Assembly (NCBI RefSeq): GCF_947507565.1
Contig: NC_089188.1
Location: 2,046,001-2,110,000 of the forward strand
From: Oscarella lobularis
Lineage: Eukaryota > Porifera > Homoscleromorpha > Homosclerophorida > Oscarellidae
Length of the DNA stretch: 64,000 bases
Direction of reading: 5' to 3'
A program made the position numbers and the translations under genes. Below are positions 22,961-34,100 of the stretch, piece by piece (the stretch's first letter is position 1; each line of letters opens with the position of its first letter). The notes under the pieces are model-generated. The model worked only from the letters and a program-made list of their open reading frames with translations, made no database searches and was not told where the DNA came from.

Positions 22961-25900
22961 ATGCCGGCGAGAAAGCAAGGTAAAAAACAAGCGCGCACGT
23001 CTCGCGACGCGATCGCGACGTCGCACCTTTGCATCGCGACGAGGAAAATCGCTCCCTTTGTAGACGCGCATCGCGCGCTCGAACTTCTCGAAGACTACCA
23101 CGCGAAATTGACGGGAACCGACGATCGTCAACTGCGATCGGCGATCGAGAAAGTCATTCGCATATTTCGCAGTCGTCTCTTCCAAGCGCTCCTCGGTAAA
23201 AACGAGCACAACGCGTGGGGGGTCCCCTTTTTTCGACGTTCCGCTTGCGCAGACATCCAGGAATTCTACGAGGAAACCCTTCTCGATTCGGGCAAATCGA
23301 AGGAACAGAAGACGCACGAAACGATGGAAATGGCGGCCGCTTGGGAGAAACAGTCGCCAATGCCTCACAAGAAAAAGAAAGAAGTCGCCGTCTCGGCGAC
23401 CGCCGCCGCGACCGCCGCCGCCGTCGTCGTCGAAAAGGAGAACGACAAAGCGTCGTCTTCGCCCGTTGCTAGCGACCTGTTGCCGCCTCCGCCCGAAGCG
23501 ACGGTGACGTTCGAACGGCAAGCGTTCTTGGACGAATCTATGCCACCCGAAATTCCGCCGTCGACATCGGTGACGAAACGACGACGACAGAGAATTTTTT
23601 TCCCCGTTGGAATGCCGTGTGTTGTCTTTTTTTAGGGTGTTGAGGTGTCGCCTATCGTCGTGGATCAGCCAGTAAATTGACGATGGGCGGGGTTATGGGA
23701 GACCTGATTTTTTCTTCTTCTTTTTCTTAGGGTCCGGATAAATGGCAGTGGGAACAGGAAACGATTATCTTGGAAAAAGTCGCTGGGCGCTATCGTCTTA
23801 TATATATATATATTACCTTTTTTGTTTCTCTAGGGATCGTCTGGTCTGGGTTTTAGCATCGCAGGCGGATACGATCATCCGCATTCCCCTGACGACAATT
23901 TGGTGTACGTGACGAAGATCATTCCGACGGGCGGCGCTGCAAAGGACGGAAGATTGAGGTAATTTTACTCGCGTCCTCAGCTGATCTGATAAATCGGATC
24001 AGTCTTACTAAGACTTCGGCCATGGATCACGCGAATAATCATCAGATTTTTGATGTTTATGTATATTGTTTTCTCAAAGGCTGGACGACTGCATTTTGTC
24101 TGTGAATGGGAATGAGCTGAAGTATGTGACTCACGGAGAGGCAGTTGATGCCTTGAGACATGCGGGAAATCGAGTCATACTCGTATGTGTCTCCTCCTCC
24201 TGACCTCCCCCCCCTCTCTCTCTGACCGCATCCTCATAGTTGGTCAAACGGAAAGTGCTTCTAGTCGAGATGGCGACGAGTCCAAAGGGAGAAGGTAGAA
24301 TTCACGAAATTAAACTGGTGAAAGCCGGAAAAGGCAAGTCCCATATCATCATCATCATCATCATATACAGTTTAGAAGAAGAGTTTCTTAGGGCTTGGCT
24401 TCAGCATTGCCGGTGGCGTTGGAAACCAGCACATTCCTGGCGACAACGGCATATTCGTGACAAAGATTATTGATACGGGAGCCGCAGCCGCAGACGGTCG
24501 TCTCTCTGTCGGTGATAGAATACTGCGGGTACGATGATATCTATCAAGTGAGATTGTTAGATCTATTGGGAATTCTCAGGTAAACGAAGGGAGCGTGGAG
24601 AACGTCACGCACGAGGAAGCCGTTCAAGCTCTGAAGATGACCGATCAGACGGTTATTTTGCTCGTGGAAAAGGCTAAGAAGGATGAGAATGACGGCGCGT
24701 TTTCTCAGCCAGTCGTCACGTCAAGCCCCATGCCTGTAAGACTCAAGGAAGGAACGCTGTTTGATTTATATCACGTGTGTTTTGGTAGCATCAAGTAGTT
24801 GACGTGAGTGTAGCGTCGTACGAGGAAAGTGCTAGCCCCACTAAGGTGGACGCTGCTAGGGCGAGCAGGTGACATGGACTAATACATGTCTATTGTTTTT
24901 TTCTTATCTCTTCTTCTTTCCCAGGGATTTGCGCACCGTCGAATTGAAGAAAGGCTCCACGGGACTGGGTTTCAACATCATCGGAGGCGAAGATGGAGAA
25001 GGAATATTCATCTCGTTTATTTTGGCTGGCGGCGCTGCCGATCGAAGCGGAATGCTGCGTCGCGGCGATCAGATCATAGAGGTGAACGGAGCGGACATGA
25101 GATTGGCGACGCACGAGGACGCCGCCTTGGCGCTGAAAGGAGCCGGAAGCACTGTGACCATGGTCGTTCAATATAATCCAAACGGTAGGAGAAAGATAAC
25201 GGGGGAGGGGGAGGAGATTGGATTAATTTTTTTTAGAATATGCGGAGTATGAGAAGAAGTTGAGTGATTTGAGGGAAAGAGCTCAAGGGGCTGCAGCCAG
25301 TCCGAGCCCATTTAAACCGTCCAATAAGAAAGAGCTGTTTGTGCGGTAAGACTATTAAATAAATAATAATATTTAATATATTGACATCTGTATTTCAGTG
25401 CTCTCTTCGATTACGACAAGAATCGCGACTCCGGTTTGCCGAGTGCCGGTCTGAGCTTTCAACACGGCGACATTCTTCACGTGATTAACGCAAGCGACGA
25501 CGAATGGTGGCAGGCGAGGCTCATCGGACCCGACGGACGACAGGACGACGTCGCGGGAGTCATACCAAGCAAAAAGAGGTAAACGTAGACGCGGGCGCGC
25601 GTGTTCGAGAACGTTTTGAGAGAGGGAATTAGAGTCGAGAGAAGAGAACGGTCTAGACAGAAATCGGTGAAATTTTCTCGCGCTGGAACCGCGGACGATA
25701 AGGCGAGTTTGTTCGAGTACGAGGATTTTTTTTGGGTGAGAATGACTCCGCGTAGAGCCCCGGCGGAGGCCGCAGTCGAAAGCGAAGTTTCAATTTTGCG
25801 AAGAAGCTTCCTTTTTTCCGGAAGAAACACAAAGAAGCGAAAGAAGAAAGTGAGTCCATTTTACTTACACTCATTTGACCTATATATCTATGGCAACGAC

Positions 25901-26836
25901 AGAGCAAGAAGAAGCCGTTTTATCCTACGAAGAAGTCACTCAAGAGCAGAGTAGCGATTTTTTTCTCATTGATCTAAGATAGATGCAAAGTCTTTTTCTC
26001 TCTTCACACAGTCGCCTACGCTCGGCCTGTTATTGTTCTGGGCCCCATCAAAGATCGAATCAATGACGATCTGATTCAGGACTTTCCTGAAGAATATGGC
26101 AGTTGCGTTCCACGTAAGCAAAACAAGAATTTCGTCTGTTTAGTTTTTGGAGTGTTTCTCGCCCTAACGTCAGATACGACGCGATCGCCGCGCGAATACG
26201 AGGTGGATTCTCGTGACTACTTTTTCGTGTCCCGCGAGGACATGGAAAGGTCGATACAAAATCACGAGTTCATCGAAGCGGGCCAGTACAACGAGAATCT
26301 TTACGGGACGAGCGTTGTGGCAGTGCGAGACGTCGCTCTACAGGTGAGAGGGGAGTTTGAGTAGCGCGGCGGCGCGCCTCATCTGGAATCCCTAAGGGCA
26401 AACACTGCATTTTGGATGTGAGTGGCTACGCCATCAAGCGTCTTCAAGTCGCCAATCTTTACCCCATTGCTATTTTTATTCGTCTAAAGTCTGTAGCTGC
26501 TGTTAAGTAAGAAGGAGAGGGAGAGAGAGAGAGGGAAATGTTCTGTACTGTTCTCGTCTCTTGCACCAGGGATATGATCTCAGATAAACGCAGTAGTGAG
26601 GAGCACGTGCAGAAGGTCTTTGAACGAGCTGGCAAACTTGAACAAGAATTTGCCGAGTACTTTACCGGTACGTTTTGAGGTATCCTTGAAGTTTCCTGCT
26701 GTACGTCGACTGTTTATCTGTAGGGATCGTTACTGGGGATAGCTATGAAGAGATCTACAGAAATGCAAAGGAAGTAATAAGGCAAAGTTCCGGCCCACTC
26801 ATTTGGGTGCCTCGCAGGGATGCAGAGGCGGAGTAG
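22961..26836 (+). CDS. DLG1: Discs-large MAGUK scaffold (L27, three PDZ, SH3, guanylate-kinase-like)
   Basis: A multi-exon gene starting [10 protein letters not shown] at 22961 and ending at 26836. Domains in order are as follows. L27 ([18 protein letters not shown] ... [18 protein letters not shown]) is split by a phase-1 intron at about 23195-23254. PDZ1 has [14 protein letters not shown] (near 23850). PDZ2 has [19 protein letters not shown] (near 24400). PDZ3 has [20 protein letters not shown] (near 24970). SH3 is [17 protein letters not shown] ... [11 protein letters not shown] (near 25400). A basic hook and a guanylate-kinase-like domain ([15 protein letters not shown] ... VPRRDAEAE) close the protein. 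As in other DLGs, the kinase fold lacks a true P-loop, so it should bind phosphopeptides and not GMP. Role: lateral polarity and junction or signalling scaffold. Confidence 0.93.
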
Positions 26837-27048
26837 GCTCATTTTCGATGTACGTACGTTTTCCGTGCTTTTTTTCCTGAATCAATGAGTCTGTGTGTTT
26901 TGCTGTACTAGAAGTGCGTACGGTATGCGCGTGATAGTTTGTCGTCGTCCGTAAATGTTCGAAATCGCGAAAACGACTAAATTCGCATCGCTTTGTGGAG
27001 GAATTTCAAAAAGCGTGCGGGGTTCGTCTAGGAGGGGCCCGTACGTCG

Positions 27049-30000
27049 ATGTCGGCCAGCAAAGATTCGAGAGAACGACTTACGTCGTGGGAAAACGGTC
27101 TCGCCGTTCTCGACGACGAGCAGAAAGAAAGTTGCCTGGCAATAATGGCCGCGACAGCGGCCCAGAAAGCTATTTCGGAGAACGTGAGCGTCGCTCGCTC
27201 TCCAATCGCGACGAATTATTCGTTCGAACTCTCAAACAGCTCCCATCTGAACTGATGTTGCCTCTATCGCGTCAGAACGCCACCGTCGATTCGGATCCGT
27301 CGTCGCTTCCCTTGCTATTGGGTCGCAAGGAAATTCGAACTATACACGAGGTAGGGAGTCGCTTGGAAGAGCTAGGCGTCCTCGATTGATATGCCTCGCA
27401 GTTTTATTCGTGGTACTCCGACATCGAAGATGGACTCACCGAAGAAGAGGACTCTCCACACGGGTATTCTCTAAAAATTTTAATTGAATTAAATAATTAA
27501 ACTGTTAGCCTGGCTGTTGATCAATTAAATGTCTACCGGCGCAAGTGCGACGAAATTCTGGCCGAGGTGACAAGCGCTGTGGAACAGCTAGACGAACTCG
27601 AGAATCGATATATGAGCGTTGCAACGAAAACAGAAGCTCTCCACGAAGCGTGCGATCATCTGCTTCAAGACCAAGTAGGCGGACGCGAACAAAGGGACGA
27701 ATTTGGAAGTTCTCCTTAGACGAAGCTTGTTCGAGTGGCCGAAAGCATACGAAGCAAGCTGGCCTATTTCGACGAAGTTGAAGAACTCAATCAGGTTTTC
27801 GTTATCTTCTCAGAGAGGTTTTTTTCTTGAGATAATCCATCTTCTAGAAATTTGCTTCGCCGTCCTTCAGCGTCGTAGATCCGTCCTTTGTCCCGAAATT
27901 GGCTCGGCTGGACGAATGCGTCGCCTTTTTGAAAAGTCACGTACGTTTGGTTAACTAAGGAAGCGGACGAGATTTCTTTAGCGTAATCCTCTTTCTCTTC
28001 TCAGTCTCACTTCAAGGAATCGGCCGAGTATCAGGCTCGCTTTCAACGATGCTTGGCGCGGGCACTCAGTCTCGTGCGATCTCACGTTGTCAATCTCTTT
28101 CGGGGAACGACGCAGCAAGTCATGCCACCAAAGGCAAGGCAAATGGAACGAAAAAATCGGCGGTTTATTCATTGGGGATCCATTTGTAGGGGGCTCCGCC
28201 TTATCACACCGACTCCTCCTTTTCTCTTTTTTACGGGAAATTCCGTTTTATTTCTTCTAAGATTAAGGTACGTGAGGATCGATAGTCTCCTTTAGGGTTT
28301 TGTCGCAAAGGAACCGTTTTTACTAGAATCTAATGGAGCAGATTGAGCAGAGGGCGAGCTCAAGCGAAGAGTAAAACATCCAATAGAACTAAACAATTGA
28401 TTACATAACGATTTTTTTAAACGACTCAGCTATGCTCAGGTTCTGCAAGATTGCCAACAGTGCTACGGACTCAATCGACTGCAGCTGCTCAAGCCGAGCA
28501 TCCAAATGACCGTCGAGCGAATGCTGAAGGAACACGAGAAGGACAAATGCGCACTGGTATAGAAAGAGAGTAAGTGGAAGTCTTGTTTAGTTCTGTGTGT
28601 TCGATTCCTAGTTACGGGCTGGCTGCGCGTTTATGGTTCGTCTCTGTCAGGACGAGCATCAGCTTTATTTTCACTTCTTTACTAAACCTAGCGAGGCACT
28701 CGAGTGAGTTCTTTGATGCGCAGTGAATGCACTTGGGATACGTAGTTTTGTTCTTCAGTAATTTATTGGAAAGTTTGTCGTCCTGTTTATATGATTCCGT
28801 GCGTCCTCTTATTATACACATCAATCATCTTGAAACGCTGGCGGAGCTGTGCAGCATTCTCAAGGCGAGGCACAATATTATCTTCGTCCTCCTCAATTGA
28901 CATTGATGTCTCTACAGGTGGAAATGCTCGAAGATCACATTCAACAGAAGCGTCAGTGAAAATTCACATAAATAAATAAATTGGTGTCTAGTTTTGATTG
29001 TTAGTCGAGCAGCTGTCCGTTTTTGGTACGGTAGTCTCGCAGATGCTTCAAGACGTACAGGAAAGACTCGTCTATCGGGCTCAGGTAAGTGAAACGAACG
29101 CGCAAAACTCAACAGACACAAATCATTTTTTGTGCACTAGATCTATATACAGAACGACATTGCTAACTACAAGGCGGCACCGGGTGACCTTGCCTACCCA
29201 GAAAAACTCGAAATTCGAGTAGTGTTGTTGATTTGATTACCAGTGTGTCCAATTCTACTTGTATGCGTAGAGTGAAAAGGGAGAATCCGATCTGTCGAGT
29301 CAATCAGCCCCGGTGAATCAGCATGCCATGTGGTATCCGACGGTCAGAAGAACTCTCGTATGCCTGTCTAAACTGTATAGGTGTATTAACGTAAATACTG
29401 AGACTAAGAAGCCTTTGATGTTTGTCACAAAAAAATCCTTTCCTTCTGTAGAAGCCTATATTTGAAGGCATCGCTCAAGAGGTCTTGGCTGAGTGTATTC
29501 GGTCGCTCAAGACGGCGTCGGTGAGCATTGTGGCGAGAAAGGCGAGTCAATGGATATTGCGTCTTTTATATGTCCCTTACGTTCTGTTAGGGTCACATGG
29601 ATGGGCAGCTATTTCTCATAAAGCATCTGCTCATATTGCGCGAACAAATTGCACCGTTTGACGTCGATTTTACCGTCAAAGAGGTTTCGCTTGACTTCAG
29701 CAAACTTCGAAGTGCGCCGTGGGGTGCATATTGTGCTTTTGACTAAAAATCCTCTCACCTAGCCGCCGCTCAGAGTCTAATCAGCCACAGAAATAATCTG
29801 TTTTTGCTCAACCAACAAAATGCATTTCTCGAGTTTCTTCTAGAAGTACGTACAGAATACTTTCACTTTTTATTTGACCCTTTCTGTCTAGGGACAGCCC
29901 CAATTGAAAGAAAATTATCTGGACTCAAGAAAGGTTTCAATTTCTATCTTGATACTGTCCGAGTAGTTTCATAGTTTGTTCGTGTAGAGTGTAGATACTT

Positions 30001-30620
30001 CCCTAAAGACCGTGTGTGAAGAATTCATTCAGACATCGTCTCACGCGCTAACGGAACCTATCCGAGTGTTTCAAGCAAAAGTAGGAGAGCGCAGGATCGT
30101 ATCTCTCATTCGTTTTACGTATCCTACGAAGGCGGAAGCGGTCATTTCGAAGCCTAGCGCCACTCCAGTAGCGTGGAAGCAGAGTTTTGGGAGCCCAGGT
30201 GAGGGGTACAACAATTGAGTTTTCTTTGAAGTGCGAATTAGGGTGAATTATAGACAAAGTTCACGGCATCGTCAATGCGAACTATAGGCTCCTAAAGGAT
30301 CGCCTGCCTATCGTTCTCAAGAGAATGTCGCTCTATTTGGCGAACAAGGACACGGAGTACATTCTCTTCAAGCCAATAAAGGTACGGCGTAAATCGAAAA
30401 AAAATAATTCGCGCTACTAGTGGCAACTTTGAAGGCAAATGCGCTGCAATCGTATCGTCAGTTATCCAAACTCGTCGCCAATAACTACACCGACGAGGAG
30501 CAGCAGATCATCGGCGTTCCAACGCCAGAGCAGGTAAGAACGCATCGCACGTCGAATGCAAATCGCGCTAACGAGCCGTGCGCGCGCGCGCAGGTCACAA
30601 TCATGCTATCGATGACTTAG
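27049..30620 (+). CDS. COG3: Conserved oligomeric Golgi complex subunit 3
   Basis: A many-exon gene reading from [18 protein letters not shown] to the end motif [14 protein letters not shown] and stop at 30620. Recognisable COG3 stretches are [63 protein letters not shown], [24 protein letters not shown] residues near 28620 and the C-terminal [23 protein letters not shown]3 is part of lobe A of the COG tethering complex, which captures retrograde vesicles at the Golgi through SNAREs, Rabs and golgins. The upstream in-frame ATG at 26995 is less likely because it adds a segment unlike the family. The gene has many short introns, most near 50-70 bases. Confidence 0.92.
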
Positions 30621-31145
30621 TTCGAGCATCGAGACGTCTACAGATATACGCACGCCGCTTTCGTAGTATCGTATAAGGAAAAAAAATGATGGCATCCTGC
30701 TCACAGCAGGGCCGTACGGAACAACGGGCTCGCGGGATACAGTGACGGGTAGCTAACTTCGAGGCGACTGGCTGCTTGGTTGGCTACGCTCTTCGGTTTG
30801 GGTTCCTCGGTTGGGTTCCTTCTCCGGTTGGTCACTGCCCCCTTTCTCCTCTCTCCTCTCGCTCTAGACTGCAGGCAGGTTGGGTTGGCGGTGGGGTGAG
30901 GCTTACACGCAAGGCGTCTTCTAAGGCACTTTCACATTACTCTAACACAGATCGGCACACCTAAGGAAGCGATCGATGGCTGTGTAACGTGAAGGGCGAG
31001 CCCGTGTCCAATTACTATTGGGCAAGCGCATGCTTTTATAGATGACCTCACAATGGGGAGGCGTTTCTTGTGGGTACCGCGTTCGTAAAGTCGTCTAGTT
31101 GCGCCTTCCAAGCGCTTCGTATCGACTCGCTGTGAATTCTGACCG
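30621..31145. other. Intergenic spacer, no gene recognised
   Basis: About 525 bases between COG3 and the coiled-coil gene. It contains imperfect GGTTGGGTTCCT-type short repeats near 30775-30830 and a pyrimidine-rich run near 30840-30870. No splice-consistent exon or RNA gene is visible. The promoter of the downstream gene is presumably in the last part. Confidence 0.4.
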
Positions 31146-34100
31146 ATGGGATCGCCTCGAAATCCGAAAAAACGCGGCGATTTGGAAGATCGCTTCAGCG
31201 AACACCACGCGACCGTGGGCGTGGCAATTAGTCCTGCTCCGCCCCTTCTGGGTCACCCTGCTCCATCACCTTCGCGCGTCATCCGCGTTCACGCAGCGAA
31301 AACCAAAGCAAAGAAGACAGAAGATCACATTAAAGACATCACGGGGCGAATGGCGCAGGCGAGAAACGAGAAAACGAAATCGAAATATCTCTAAATATTC
31401 TGCCTCAGCTTCTGAGCGATTTCGAAGGCTCAGATTCACATGGTCGGCCCGAGGTGAGTGAGTTTCTTCATGGGCTCCAACTGACGCTTTTGTTTTTCAT
31501 AAAAAAAGGACTACGTGTCTAGTATTGGATCTCAGACGTCCACTCTGGACAATGCTGAGGTATTGCACTTATTATTTATTAAATCAAATTTTTTGGATGA
31601 TTTCTTGTTTAGCTCAGATCCAATATTAGGCTTTTGATACACGACTACACCGGTATATGTAATGAAAGAGAAGAGGTACAATAATCGCCCTATTTCTACA
31701 GTGTATCCCCTTGAATATTTTGCCTAGATACTCAACTCTCTTCAAGACGTCAGTACCACCGCACTTCTTCGTGATAGCACATTTACTGTACTTTCTTTAG
31801 TGGTTTAACGTTTCTCGCATTGACGAAATGGTACTCGCAATTTCTATCTTAAGTATATTTCCTCGCGTTATTTTCTATAGCCTGCTGGAACCAGTAGCGA
31901 AGCGTTAAGGTGCGCATATCATACGTATTATATGGCATGACGCCTTGGTGTAGAGAGGCGTTGGAGAACGGAAAAAATGCCTCAGATAGGCTAAACGAAG
32001 TGAAGGAGCAAATTTCCAAAGTCGCTTCTCTAGGACAGTCTGTGCAAGAGCTGATGAGGTGCCCAAACGAGTAGCTGTTCTATTATGATCGAGCCACTTT
32101 TGTTTTGCAGTGAAAAAAAGCGACTAGAGGTCGAACTTCTTGCAGCAAAGACTGCAGCCGACACGTCTCAAACGAAGACCAATAAAGGCGAGATTGTTAC
32201 ATTTGCGTGAGTGTGAGTCGATATTTGGATGCAGAATTAAATGCGGCGATAGCAAGCAGCATAACAAAGAGCGATGCAAAGATGTGGAAAAACGCCGCGG
32301 CAGAAATCTGCCAATTGCTAACAGGAGTCAGAGAGGATGGAGATCGAGGCATGACAACGCCATACCGTACGAATTTTTAAAATGCCAAGTAAAATAGATT
32401 TGAACGAGATGATCGAGAAAATGCATGCCATGGTACGAACTATAGACGAAAAGTCCATGTTAATCGAAAGGTATAAAAACCTAGTCAAATTCCCTAATTA
32501 GGTATTGTTTCTTCAGACTTCATTTTGACAGCAGGAAGCAGCGAGACGAATACAAATCGTTACAAGGCGTAATTCCAAATATTCGATTCCAAGTCTGACA
32601 CTGTGTAAAAAAAGAATTCGATAGAAACTCTTCGCGTACGAAATCGCTCACAGCGAGTCGAAGAAAAAGGAGCAGCGTTTCGAGGAAGAGCTACGACGCC
32701 TACGAGGTGAGTTGTACGAAAAAAGCGACGCCCTGTTGTCGGCCGGTACGGTGGAACGCGAATTGCTGGAGAAACTCGACTCGAAACAAAAGCGAACGAC
32801 AGACTTGGTAGACAAAGAACTGCATGAGACACAACTTTACTTTCTTCGGTTGATACAGGAAAGAAGACTTCACGATGTCAAGTATCAAATGCAGCCGAGT
32901 AAAAGTCATGGACGTGGGATAGATAATCAAAAAGAGGTAGATAAATTGTGTATTGTACTGCATAAAGCATTTTGTATATGAAGCGAATTGAGTAGGAAAC
33001 AGCGGAAATATTGCCAGATAACAGCGAGTCTGTGGTGAAGAGCGAGTCTGTGGTGAAAAGCGAGTCTGTGGTAAAGAGCGAGCCCGTGGTAAAGAGCGAG
33101 CCCGTGGTAAAGAGCGAGTCTGATATTGACGGCGCGCGAGCTGAAAACATTATCGACGACGAAGATAAGAAGGAAGAGAAGATAAGCAAAATAGCGCCCC
33201 GGCCCGAGGAACCACGAGAAATTAAAGACCAGTCTACAAACGTATTTGCATGTGAAAGCAAGGCGAGATAGAGGTATTAATTCTGTTGTGGCAGAATTCT
33301 GACGTTGCTCGGACGAAAAGCGATGGTCAGCTTTTGACCGAGATTGCCAAGCTACAACTGCAGCTGGAGTGCGCCGAAAGAGTTTGTACCTATTTAGAAT
33401 GAATTGACTCTTTTGAATTCGTGTTTGCTATTATGCAGAAAATCGAGGCACTAGAGACGGAGAAAAGAACGCTGTTTCGCGAGAAAAGCTGTAACGAAGA
33501 AAACCCAACTGAAGATGATCCGATTGAGTCGAGGCAAGAAGAGCGAGGCTTGGTCGAGACGGCGGACGAACCTTTGGCTTCTGTCGGAGACCGTGACAGC
33601 GAACCCGAAGTATCATTATTACTCGACGACAAAAACACGATCGGTTCCTCTAAAATAAAACGGCATTGAAACTTGACCGAATGCTCTTCTCTTTCAGACG
33701 AAGAAGCGTTTGTGTCGTGGAATTCCAACCAGATCATCTCGACGGTGTGGCGTCCGAATTTTGCAGACGAGAGCGACTCGACGCGACAACGGCAAATAGT
33801 AGACCGGAATCAGTCGCCATTGGCCATCCTTTCGCCGCCACAAGAGCAGGAGGAGGAGGAGGAAGAGGAGGAACAGATCGCGGAGCAGCTGGAACCGAAT
33901 CCTTCAATACTTCTTCAAAACGTCGAACGACGTCAGTCGCGGTCCGCTGTAGCGTCTGTTCAGCAGAGCAAGGCTCCAGCCGAAGAGCACTCGGAGGAGC
34001 GATTCGATGACGATGCAGAGTTTCTCTTAGGTGTTCAGCCTAATGTCGTCGTTGCCGCCGCCGCCGCCGGAGATGACGTCCTCGACGACTCTGGTATCGA